From Pseudomonas petrae (lineage in GTDB: Bacteria > Pseudomonadota > Gammaproteobacteria > Pseudomonadales > Pseudomonadaceae): 64,000 nucleotides of DNA. Position numbers and translations under genes: made by a program. Under the pieces are notes generated by a model. That model was given only the letters and a program-made list of their open reading frames with translations, made no database searches and was not told the origin of the DNA. Positions within the stretch are counted from its first letter, which is position 1. Each line of letters begins with the position of its first letter. Where the stretch lies: the NCBI RefSeq assembly GCF_021728295.1, contig NZ_JAKJXE010000009.1, forward strand, positions 186,001 to 250,000, given 5' to 3'. Below, piece by piece: positions 21,318-28,930 of this stretch.

Positions 21318-22268
21318 GTGGACAAGATTTTCCATCAACCACTGGGCGGCAACGAAATGCCGCGCTTCGCCGGCATCGCCACCATGATGCGCCTGCCGCA
21401 CCTGCAAACGGCGGCCGGTCTGGATGCCGCCTTCGTTGGCGTGCCGCTGGACATCGGCACGTCCCTGCGCGCCGGCACCCGTTTTGGCCCGCGGGAAATC
21501 CGCGCCGAATCGGTCATGATTCGCCCCTACAACATGGCCACCGGCGCCGCCCCTTTCGATTCGCTGTCAGTGGCGGACATCGGCGATGTAGCGATCAACA
21601 CGTTCAATCTGCTGGATGCCGTGCGCATCATTGAAGAGGCCTACGACGGCTTCCTCGAGCACGACATCATCCCGCTGACCCTCGGCGGCGATCACACCAT
21701 CACGCTGCCGATCCTGCGCGCCATGAAGAAGAAACACGGCAAGGTCGGGTTGGTGCACATCGACGCCCATGCGGACGTCAACGATCACATGTTCGGCGAG
21801 AAGATTGCCCACGGCACTACCTTTCGCCGTGCGGTGGAGGAAGGTCTGCTGGATTGCGATCGCGTGGTGCAGATCGGTTTGCGCGCCCAGGGTTATACCG
21901 CCGAGGACTTCAACTGGAGCCGCAAGCAGGGTTTCCGGGTGGTCCAGGCCGAGGAATGCTGGCACAAGTCGCTGGCGCCGCTGATGGCCGAAGTGCGCGA
22001 GAAGGTGGTGGGCGGTCCGGTGTACCTGAGTTTCGACATCGACGGCATCGACCCGGCCTGGGCACCTGGCACAGGCACACCAGAGATCGGCGGGCTGACG
22101 ACGATTCAGGCGATCGAGATCATTCGTGGGTGCCAGGGGCTTGATTTGATTGGCTGCGACCTTGTTGAAGTCTCGCCGCCGTATGACACCACCGGCAACA
22201 CCTCGTTGCTGGGCGCGAACCTGCTCTACGAAATGCTCTGTGTGCTGCCGGGCGTGGCACACCGCTGA
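21318..22268 (+). CDS. gbuA: Guanidinobutyrase (ureohydrolase/agmatinase family)
   Basis: This 316-residue arginase-fold, manganese-dependent ureohydrolase has ligands in GGDHTITLP, DAHADVNDH and SFDIDGIDPAW, and opens MDKIFHQPLGGNEMPRF. It would cleave 4-guanidinobutyrate to GABA and urea in the arginine transaminase/oxidase route. The sequence recalls P. aeruginosa GbuA (PA1421) more than GpuA or agmatinase SpeB; this is from memory and the three families are close. The PA1414-like small gene nearby is consistent with the PA1421 neighbourhood. The divergent LysR gene probably controls it. Confidence 0.85.
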   Translation: MDKIFHQPLGGNEMPRFAGIATMMRLPHLQTAAGLDAAFVGVPLDIGTSLRAGTRFGPREIRAESVMIRPYNMATGAAPFDSLSVADIGDVAINTFNLLDAVRIIEEAYDGFLEHDIIPLTLGGDHTITLPILRAMKKKHGKVGLVHIDAHADVNDHMFGEKIAHGTTFRRAVEEGLLDCDRVVQIGLRAQGYTAEDFNWSRKQGFRVVQAEECWHKSLAPLMAEVREKVVGGPVYLSFDIDGIDPAWAPGTGTPEIGGLTTIQAIEIIRGCQGLDLIGCDLVEVSPPYDTTGNTSLLGANLLYEMLCVLPGVAHR

Positions 22269-22277
22269 CCGCCCTTA

Positions 22278-22582
22278 GTAGGACCGGCTTTAGCCGGGAA
22301 GAGGCCAGTGCGCGCGGTCCCGATTTGCGGTGTAACGACTGACGCTTTCCCGGCTAAAGCCGGTCCCACAATGTGCGCGTATCGTAGGACCGGCTTCAGC
22401 CGGGAAGAGGCCCGTCCGGGCACCCTCAATTTTTGCGGTGTGACGCCTGACGCTTCCCGGCTAAAGCCGGTCCCACAATGTGCGCGTATCGTAGGACCAG
22501 CTTCAGCCGGGAACAGGCCCGTCCGGGCACCCTCGATCTTAGCGGTGTAACGACTGACGCTTCCCGGCTAAAGCCGGTCCTA
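22278..22582. repeat. Three tandem type-D REPINs, ~107-bp period
   Basis: Three head-to-tail copies start at 22278, 22384 and 22491. Each has a left arm GTAGGACCGGCTT(T/C)AGCCGG and a right arm CCCGGCTAAAGCCGGTCC about 50 bp later. The spacers are similar (GGTGTAACGACTGACGCTT-like before the right arm) and copies 1 and 2 are joined by the same CACAATGTGCGCGTATC linker that joins copies 2 and 3. A lone relative is at 59396. The segment is transcription-terminator-like in structure and lies just after gbuA. Confidence 0.92.
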
Positions 22583-22816
22583 ACATTTTCGCGCTGAGCA
22601 ACCATCGCCACTGAGTGGTTGAACGCTGTTACAAAAAATCCGCACAGACGGCTCATTCCTGTCACGCAAACTTGGGCTAGCCTTAATCCGAGACCGCCGG
22701 CGTTGTGCATCGCAGCGCAGGTTTTTCAGGGTGGTTGCTCATTGGGCGTTCCTGCCACAACCCTCTGTATTTTGATGTTGGGGTGATTACCACTTAAATC
22801 AAAGCAGAGGCCTGCC
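22583..22816. other. Intergenic tail before the ACP-like gene
   Basis: I see no gene in this stretch. It should hold the promoter of the gene at 22817, but no strong -35/-10 pair stands out. An AGAGG lies about 6 nt before the ATG at 22817. Confidence 0.4.
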
Positions 22817-23107
22817 ATGAAGCGTGACGATGTCAGACAGCATGTGATCGACACGATCGGGAAGATTCTGGTCGACAAAACCCTGATTCAGGAAGAAGAC
22901 GACGTCATGCTGAATGCGCTGGAACTGGATGAAGCCGACTTCAAAGAGTTTTTTTCGGTTCTGCAGAGCGACTTTGGCATCGTCCTTCCCAACCAGATCA
23001 AAGCCGATATAGCAGGTATGTCAGCACATTCACCTTATGGCCAACTGACGCTGCAGGGTCTGGTTGACCTGATTCTCGTCGAGAAGAAACGCAGAACTCA
23101 CCACTGA
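22817..23107 (+). CDS. Acyl-carrier-protein-like small protein lacking the prosthetic-group serine
   Basis: This is a 96-residue acidic protein. Aligned by eye with E. coli ACP, the block LELDEADFKEFFSVLQSDFG matches helix II and its flanks (GADSLDTVELVMALEEEFD), and the C-terminal LTLQGLVDLIL matches helix IV. The ACP phosphopantetheine Ser sits in DSLD; here the equivalent is DEAD, with Glu39 at the Ser position, so it should not carry a phosphopantetheine arm. It is monocistronic, between the REPIN array and a bidirectional hairpin. It could be a non-acylated ACP homologue binding an ACP partner protein, or an unrelated small helical fold. Function unknown. Confidence 0.75.
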   Translation: MKRDDVRQHVIDTIGKILVDKTLIQEEDDVMLNALELDEADFKEFFSVLQSDFGIVLPNQIKADIAGMSAHSPYGQLTLQGLVDLILVEKKRRTHH

Positions 23108-23181
23108 GCCGCAAATGGGATCGATTCAGAAAAGTAGCTGAGGCGAACTGGGAAGTTGACCGAACGGTCGGGGAAAACGGA

Positions 23182-23210
23182 GCGGGCTATCGGGCGATAG
23201 CGCCGCTTTT
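23182..23210. terminator. Likely bidirectional rho-independent terminator
   Basis: GCGGGCTATCG-GG-CGATAGCGCCGC (one bulge) forms a strong stem at 23182-23206, followed by TTTT on the plus strand. On the minus strand the same stem is followed after a few bases by TTTT. It sits between the ends of the ACP-like gene (plus) and the PA1414-like gene (minus). Confidence 0.6.
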
Positions 23211-23230
23211 AACGCGTCTGGCGAAAGCAC

Positions 23231-23356
23231 TCAGCGCCGTGGCCGACGACGCTCATCATCATTGCTGCGCACGGGAATGGGTTGCAGCTTTGGCTTTTCG
23301 ATCAACCCGAGCGCGACGCCTACATCGTGAAGCCATTCTTGCAATTTGCTGTTCAT
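23231..23356 (-). CDS. 41-residue PA1414-like small protein
   Basis: The frame from the ATG at 23356 to TGA at 23231 encodes MNSKLQEWLHDVGVALGLIE and a basic tail ending RRRPRR. A GGGGG ribosome-binding site lies about 6 nt upstream. The family 'PA1414-related protein' of Pseudomonas has this size and an amphipathic N-terminal helix, from memory. It is too short to be found by length filters and is not antisense to another gene. Function is unknown. Its neighbourhood near gbuA matches PA1414/PA1421 proximity in P. aeruginosa. Confidence 0.7.
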   Translation of the reverse strand: MNSKLQEWLHDVGVALGLIEKPKLQPIPVRSNDDERRRPRR

Positions 23357-23538
23357 ATAACGCCCCCTTCAGGGAAATACTCGGCAGCCAACGTCCGAAC
23401 TGCTTAGAGCAGATCATAGTGCTAAGGCGCACTTTACGCCTGCTACCGAGTGTCGCGGCAGGATTTTTTTGCCTTACATGACGTTGTGACACTGCAAATC
23501 GCACATCCGAAGACTTCACGCGACAAACGGCAGGGCCG

Positions 23539-24990
23539 TCAACCTGCTACCACGGGCGTCAACGCCGCGCATTCGTGGGCCTGACGGCGTCTGGCGAACA
23601 GATAGAACAGCCCGCCACCGAGGAAACATCCTGTAAACCATGCAAAGTTGGCCATCGGCTGCAACGCCGGGATGAAGGTGATTGCAATGCCCGCCACTGT
23701 CGCGAGGAGCAGCGCCTTGACCGCCGTGTAGTTCACCCCGCCGGTGTACCAGTAGCGCCCGGTCGGCCCATCATTGAATAGCGCGTCGACGTCGATCTGC
23801 TGTTTTTTGATCACGTAATAGTCCACCAGCAAGATGCCGAACAACGGTCCGATGAATGCTGCCAGCATGTCCAGCGTGTAATGGATGACGGCAGGGTTAT
23901 TGAACAGATTCCAGGGCGTGATGAAGATGGACGCCACCGCCGCGATCATCCCGCCTGCTCGCCAGCTGATCTTGCTGGGGGCGACGTTGACGAAGTCGAA
24001 CGCCGGCGACACGAAGTTGGCGACGATGTTGATGCCGATCGTCGCGGTTACGAAGGCAAATGCGCCGAGCAGTACAGCGACGTCATTGTCGATGCGCGCT
24101 ACGGTGGCGATCGGGTCATGCAGCATCTCGCCGAACACCGGCAACGTCCCCGAAACGATCACGACGGTGACTAGCGAGAAGGCCAGAAAGTTGATCGGCA
24201 GGCCCCAGAAATTGCCGCGACGCACTTCGGACATGCTCCGGCAGTAGCGGCTGAAGTCGCCAAAGTTGAGGGTAGGCCCGGAGAAGTAGGACACCACCAG
24301 CGCGGTCGCCATGATCACTTGGGAAACCGCCTCCCAGCCGGTCAGCGATTTCTCGGAGAGGGTAAAGCTGATGTTGGCCCAGCCCGCCTTCCACACAATC
24401 CAGCCCGCCAGGATGAACATCACGGCGTAGACCACAGGGCCCGCCCAGTCGATGAAGCGCCGGATCGAGTCCATCCCGGTCCAGAACACTGCAGCCTGTA
24501 CCACCCAGAGCGCGAGGAAGCCGAACCAACCGAGGTAAGACAAACCCGCAAACTGCGGCTCTGCGTAGACCGACATTTGTGGGAAGAAGCGCAGCACCAC
24601 GATGATCAGCGCGCTTGAGGCCAGATACGTCTGCACCCCGTACCACGCCACCGCGATCAGGCCGCGAATGACCGCAGGAATATTCGCACCGAACACGCCG
24701 AAGGCGAGACGGCAGATCACCGGATACGGCACGGCCGCCTGCTGACTCGGCCTGGCCAGCAGGTTGGCGATCACCTGAATAATGCAGATGCCCAACAGCA
24801 GCGCGATCAGCACCTGCCAGCTCGCCAGCCCAAGGGCGAACAGGCTGGCGGCGAAGACGTAGCCGCCGACGCTGTGCACGTCACTCATCCAGAACGCGAA
24901 AATGTTGTACCAGGTCCATTTCTGCGGCACGGGGCCCAGATCCTCGTTGTACAGGCGGGGGCTGTAGCCCTTCGGCAATGGCTCGGTCAT
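23539..24990 (-). CDS. NCS1-family nucleobase/hydantoin/allantoin symporter
   Basis: This 483-residue, ~12-helix inner-membrane transporter of the NCS1 family opens with PVPQKWTWYNIFAFWMSDVH, containing the NCS1 'W..yNIfafWmsdvhs' hallmark. Helix 1 residues (GGYVFAASLFALGL) follow. NCS1 proteins take up cytosine, uracil, allantoin, hydantoin or thiamine with sodium or protons. No catabolic gene beside it fixes the substrate; GbuA is near but lies on the opposite strand and the two are separated by three features. A role in guanidino-compound uptake is only a guess. Confidence 0.88.
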   Translation of the reverse strand: MTEPLPKGYSPRLYNEDLGPVPQKWTWYNIFAFWMSDVHSVGGYVFAASLFALGLASWQVLIALLLGICIIQVIANLLARPSQQAAVPYPVICRLAFGVFGANIPAVIRGLIAVAWYGVQTYLASSALIIVVLRFFPQMSVYAEPQFAGLSYLGWFGFLALWVVQAAVFWTGMDSIRRFIDWAGPVVYAVMFILAGWIVWKAGWANISFTLSEKSLTGWEAVSQVIMATALVVSYFSGPTLNFGDFSRYCRSMSEVRRGNFWGLPINFLAFSLVTVVIVSGTLPVFGEMLHDPIATVARIDNDVAVLLGAFAFVTATIGINIVANFVSPAFDFVNVAPSKISWRAGGMIAAVASIFITPWNLFNNPAVIHYTLDMLAAFIGPLFGILLVDYYVIKKQQIDVDALFNDGPTGRYWYTGGVNYTAVKALLLATVAGIAITFIPALQPMANFAWFTGCFLGGGLFYLFARRRQAHECAALTPVVAG

Positions 24991-25353
24991 CGCATTTCTC
25001 CCTTTAAGGACGAACCGGCTCCCGACAGCACACGTTCACACACTGCGTACGGGAGCGAGTGTGGGTTGTATACGAAGCGAGAGGCAGAATGCGTGCCATG
25101 ACCGACCCAAACCGCTGGCAAGGCGCCAAAACAGCGGGTATCCAGCAACCGAAGACGCCGGAATTTTAGATTTGAATACGGGGGACTGCAGACGCCGCGT
25201 TTGCTGGCAGTGCATCGTGATCAATGTCGGTGCATTTTTATCGGGCAGCAGACGGGCAAAAGGGAGAGGGAAAATGTGTATACGATCACCGCGAGCTTTG
25301 TTCCAACTTATAAGCCCGCGTGCTATCGCATCCTCGTAAGAAACAGCCCCGGA
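24991..25353. other. Intergenic region between the NCS1 gene and rmuC
   Basis: No gene seen. The motif TGTATACGA occurs twice, near 25067 and 25276, at the far side of the NCS1 gene's upstream region. It is a possible operator pair but this is based on two short copies only. rmuC ends at 25354. Confidence 0.35.
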
Positions 25354-26832
25354 TCACTCCGGCAACTGAGCCAGTCCATCAGGGTCAGTCATCGCCCGTT
25401 CCAGCAGATCCGCCGGCAGGCTCTTGCTGGCGCGCGCCCCCAGCAGCTTGAGCTGTTCGCTACGGCTGACCAGATTGCCGCGCCCCTCGACGAGCTTGTT
25501 GCGCGCGGCGCCGTAGGCCTTGTCCAACTGCTGAAGGCGGTTGCCGACTTCGTCCAGGTCCTGGATGAACAGCACGAATTTGTCGTAGAGCCACCCTGCC
25601 CGCTCGGCGATCTCCCGAGCATTCTGGCTTTGCCGCTCCTGCTTCCACAGGCTGTCGATGACCCGCAGCGTTGCCAGCAGCGTGGTCGGGCTGACGATGA
25701 CGATGTTGCGATCGAACGCCTCCTGAAACATATTCGGCTCGGCCTGCAACGCTGCAGAAAACGCCGCTTCGATCGGCACGAACAGCAAAACGAAATCGAG
25801 ACTGTGGAGCCCCTCAAGGCGTTTGTAGTCCTTGCCGGAGAGGCCTTTGACGTGATTGCGCAGGGACAGCACGTGCTGCTTCAGCGCCGCTTGGGAAATC
25901 ACTTCATCGTCAGCCGACACGTACTGCTGATAGGCAGTCAGGCTGACCTTCGCGTCGACAACGACCTGCTTGTCGCCGGGTAGCATGATCAGAACGTCGG
26001 GTTGGAAGCGCTCGCCGTCGGGGCCTTTCAGGCTGACCTGGGTCTGGTACTCGCGGCCCTTTTCAAGACCGGCATGCTCGAGCACCCGTTCCAGAATCAG
26101 TTCACCCCAGTTGCCCTGGGTCTTCTGCCCCTTCAACGCACGGGTCAGGTTGTTCGCTTCGTCGCTCAGGCGCAGGTTGAGCTGCTGCAAGCGCTCCAGC
26201 TCCTTGCTCAGAGAGAAGCGTTCGCGTGCTTCGTTCTGGTAACTTTCTTCAACGCGCTTTTCAAACGACTGGATGCGTTCCTTCAGCGGGTTGAGCAACT
26301 GCCCCAACTGCTGCTGACTGGTTTCGGCAAAGCGCTGCTCGCGCTCATCGAAAATCTTGCCGGCCAGCTCTGCGAACTGGGCACGCAGCTCATCGCGGGA
26401 GCCTTGCAGGTCGGTGAGGCGCTGCTGGTGACTTTCCTGCTGTTCGCGCAGCTCGGCGCCAAGCGATGCGCACTGGGCATCGAGTCGGCGCAGCTCGGCC
26501 TCTCTGGAGGACCGTTCGCGGCCCCAGTCTTCCTGGGCCTCGCGCGCGCCTTCATGCTGTTGGCGCAGCAACTCCACTTCCCGGCGCAGTGCTGCCAGGT
26601 CCGCCTGCTTGACCGCATTGGCCTGGGCGAGATCGCTGATCTCGTCGCGGCTGGCGTCGAGCTGCGCATTGAGCCCATCCTGCGCCATCTGCGCGTTACT
26701 CAAGCGCTCATCAAGCAACGCGGCATCCGCCTCGCGGTGCGCCAGACGCCGCTGCAACTGCCACGCCAGCCCCAACAAAGGCACCGCAGCCACCGCCAAA
26801 CCCAGCAACAGGCTGGTTAACTCAAACACCAT
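25354..26832 (-). CDS. rmuC: DNA recombination protein RmuC
   Basis: This 492-residue protein has an N-terminal transmembrane anchor (LLLGLAVAAVPLLGLAWQL), a coiled coil from about residues 25 to 190 rich in Gln/Glu/Leu heptads, and a C-terminal RmuC nuclease-like domain (GNWGELILERVLEHAG, FQPDVLIMLPGDKQVVVDAK). RmuC limits recombination at inverted repeats; the PD-(D/E)XK-like D...VDAK motif is present. It is transcribed alone. Its upstream region contains a DnaA-box palindrome at 26976-26996. Confidence 0.93.
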   Translation of the reverse strand: MVFELTSLLLGLAVAAVPLLGLAWQLQRRLAHREADAALLDERLSNAQMAQDGLNAQLDASRDEISDLAQANAVKQADLAALRREVELLRQQHEGAREAQEDWGRERSSREAELRRLDAQCASLGAELREQQESHQQRLTDLQGSRDELRAQFAELAGKIFDEREQRFAETSQQQLGQLLNPLKERIQSFEKRVEESYQNEARERFSLSKELERLQQLNLRLSDEANNLTRALKGQKTQGNWGELILERVLEHAGLEKGREYQTQVSLKGPDGERFQPDVLIMLPGDKQVVVDAKVSLTAYQQYVSADDEVISQAALKQHVLSLRNHVKGLSGKDYKRLEGLHSLDFVLLFVPIEAAFSAALQAEPNMFQEAFDRNIVIVSPTTLLATLRVIDSLWKQERQSQNAREIAERAGWLYDKFVLFIQDLDEVGNRLQQLDKAYGAARNKLVEGRGNLVSRSEQLKLLGARASKSLPADLLERAMTDPDGLAQLPE

Positions 26833-27796
26833 AAATCCAGACTCCGACGTTCATGCAGACAGCATTATGCGCAGAAGCGAGCTCGACGTCCGATCCGGGT
26901 AAAACTGTGCCTGGCGAAGACAAAAACGCTAGCGGATGCTTCAAGAGCGGCGTGATAGAGCCGACGCTTGGGACAATCCACAGAACCTGTGGATAACTCA
27001 GTGGACAACACACCTTAAGCTCTCGCAAACGCACGTAGAATGGGGCCTGCGTTCAAACTGACGATTTTTTCACCAGCGTAAAAAAACGATGGTTTTCATT
27101 GACTTAATAATTCGCTGCATTAAATCAAGCGGTTAGCGGACGACGTGACAGTGACATGACAGATACCTTTCGCAATGTGCACAAGTTGATTTCGTCCGCT
27201 TATAAGCCTGTTTCAACAGCCATGGCAGCCGCTCAAAATTCGCCGGAATAAGGCACGGGGCCACCCTTTCCGCTCAATATGATGTAATCTCTTTCGCCCC
27301 GCGTTACGCCACACTCTCGCTTGATTGCAAATCAGCACTTGCCTTGTCCGTGCAATTCCATTAGCATCGCCGCCGTTAGTACCAAGCTGAAAGTCAATTC
27401 TGATCGAACAAATCCCCCAACCCCGGTTCGCCAACTGAGCGAACGGATTGGAAAAAGGGATCGATCACCTCGATGGTTTCCAGACATGAACTCACACAAC
27501 CTGCCGTCACAACGGAGGGGTGTGCAGAATATTCATGCTCTCCTCAACCAGCCTGCAAATTGATCAGGATCTTCACCTCGAGCATCGAACCTTAGCTCGC
27601 GTTGTGTTGCCTGCCCTCCTAAGTACCTACCAGTCAGCCCCGCGCCACATTTCAAATGCGCTCAACTGGCTGCTTTTGTTCCAGACAGGTTCTGCGCCCT
27701 GCCCCTGACTCACATTCGAGCATCGGTCCGCGTTTACTGGAACGTTTTTATTTTGCACGCCTCTTATTGCGTGTCGATTCAGGAAACACCCCTAAC
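26833..27796. other. 0.96-kb gene-poor gap between rmuC and the 74-residue protein gene
   Basis: No convincing gene is seen in 960 bp. It holds the DnaA-box palindrome at 26976-26996, a -10-like TAGAAT near 27038, and TTGACT with TAAATC 16 bp later near 27100-27127. A doubtful 57-codon frame runs from an ATG near 27538 to 27708, with no homology I recognise. The stretch is AT-richer than its neighbours, as expected for regulatory DNA or an unannotated RNA. Confidence 0.35.
26976..26996. promoter_or_regulatory. DnaA-box-like palindrome upstream of rmuC
   Basis: ATCCACAG-AAC-CTGTGGAT (from 26977) is a perfect inverted repeat with 8-bp arms. Its right arm extends to the perfect DnaA box TGTGGATAA (26988-26996), the complement of TTATCCACA. 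The left arm is a two-mismatch box (CAATCCACA). Origin of replication function is not suggested; oriC lies next to dnaA in Pseudomonas. Confidence 0.45.
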
Positions 27797-28021
27797 ATGA
27801 CTACTCATATCAAGACTCAAAATGCTATTCGTACACTGACCAACGCTTTTGCTCCAATGGACTGCCTGATCATGGCAGCACGCAAAGGCTGCTTCAGCTT
27901 CACCATCGTCAACGAGCACGGTATCGCCCGCCATAGCGAGCGTTTGTACCCGGATCAATACTCCAGCGATGCTCCGCTGCAGGCTGTGATCGACCGTACG
28001 CGTCAGGCCCTGGTTGCCTGA
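27797..28021 (+). CDS. Small conserved hypothetical protein (74 residues)
   Basis: ATG at 27797; protein MTTHIKTQNAIRTLTNAFAP with MAARKGCFSFTIVNEHGIAR in the middle and a helical C-terminus. No signal peptide or membrane segment. I do not recognise a named domain, though short proteins like this recur in Pseudomonas genomes. A long leader region precedes it and a rho-independent terminator follows, so it is an independent, monocistronic unit. The upstream AGGAAAC lies 10 nt before the ATG. Confidence 0.7.
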   Translation: MTTHIKTQNAIRTLTNAFAPMDCLIMAARKGCFSFTIVNEHGIARHSERLYPDQYSSDAPLQAVIDRTRQALVA

Positions 28022-28056
28022 TACCGTCCGTCGGCAAATAACGCTGCATCGACAAG

Positions 28057-28085
28057 GCCTCACCCGATAACGGTGGGGCTTTTTT
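28057..28085 (+). terminator. Rho-independent terminator after the 74-residue protein
   Basis: GCCTCACC-CGATAAC-GGTGGGGC forms a stem with one G-T wobble, followed by a T run (28080-28085), 36 bp after the stop codon. Confidence 0.75.
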
Positions 28086-28299
28086 GTATCTGTTTTACTT
28101 ACATAAAAAGCGACAGATGCAGTAATGAATGCCAGTCACCCTGTTCAAGCTGCGTGGGAACTACCGCTAAAACAGACCTTTACACCGTAAATATCACACT
28201 ACACTTCAAGTCAGCGGCTCAGGTCGCTGCCGGTGGGCCCACTCCATCCCTGCTGCCAAGCGCCAGGGTCCGCCGACTCATCAACTCCCCGAGGGTGTT

Positions 28300-28791
28300 A
28301 TGGGAATCGCCGCCAGTGAACTGTGTCGCTATGTCATCCGCCCGACGCTCATCTACCTCGGCCGACACAATCGAGCCGCCGAATCCCTGCTGCTGGGCGT
28401 CGCCGCCAGCCAGTCCGCGCTAGGCGCCGAGCTGGACAACCCGCGCGGCCACGGGCTTTACAGCATTGCCGACACCCAGCACCGCCGGCTTTGGGACGAA
28501 TACCTCGCCCGCGATCCGGACCTTGCCAGCCTTGTTCGAGGCCTGGCCAGCCAGCATGCGTTCCTGACAGGGCCCGATCTGGAGCTGACCGTCAACCTGC
28601 GTTACTCGACTGCCATCGCCTGGTTAATGGTCGAAGCCAGCCATATTTCGCTTCCTGATGCAGATGACTCTCTGGCCATGGCGCAAATGTGGCGCGAGAT
28701 ATTTCAACCCGGCGGTCAGCTGCAGGATTTCACCTCGGCCTGGCAAACATGGGTCAGTCCGCTGTTTCAGCCCTCGACAGCCATTTCGTGA
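28300..28791 (+). CDS. Uncharacterised protein resembling phage transglycosylase-like proteins
   Basis: This 163-residue protein has no signal peptide. Its order of blocks, ELCRYVIRPTLIYLGRHN, AAESLLLGVAASQSALG, GHGLYSIADTQHRRLWDEYL and LTVNLRYSTAIAWLMV, recalls a phage family whose version reads 'AAExLxLGTAxqESg...GLYQMEPxTHDDIW'. The Glu of that 'QES' is the presumed transglycosylase catalytic residue; here the site is SQSA, so catalysis seems lost. It may be a domesticated phage gene; the resemblance is by memory. GAGGG lies 6 nt before the ATG. The fadL-like gene follows 139 bp downstream. Confidence 0.65.
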   Translation: MGIAASELCRYVIRPTLIYLGRHNRAAESLLLGVAASQSALGAELDNPRGHGLYSIADTQHRRLWDEYLARDPDLASLVRGLASQHAFLTGPDLELTVNLRYSTAIAWLMVEASHISLPDADDSLAMAQMWREIFQPGGQLQDFTSAWQTWVSPLFQPSTAIS

Positions 28792-28930
28792 CCGATTGGT
28801 ATCGAACGAAAAAGCCGCGAACTTTCAGGATTGTCCTACAAGAACCGCTCTAAATCGGCTGATCCAGGCTATGGCGCGTGGGCAGAAATATTGGTAATTT
28901 CCGCGCGGTGATCAACAAGGAGTTCTAACA

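Noticed and set aside
22278..22582. CRISPR array
   Set aside because: Only three units with inverted internal symmetry and similar spacers; no cas genes. They are REPINs.
27520..27708. 62-codon plus-strand ORF
   Set aside because: Low-complexity, no homology recognised, start codon uncertain, inside a gene-poor gap; kept only as a remark.
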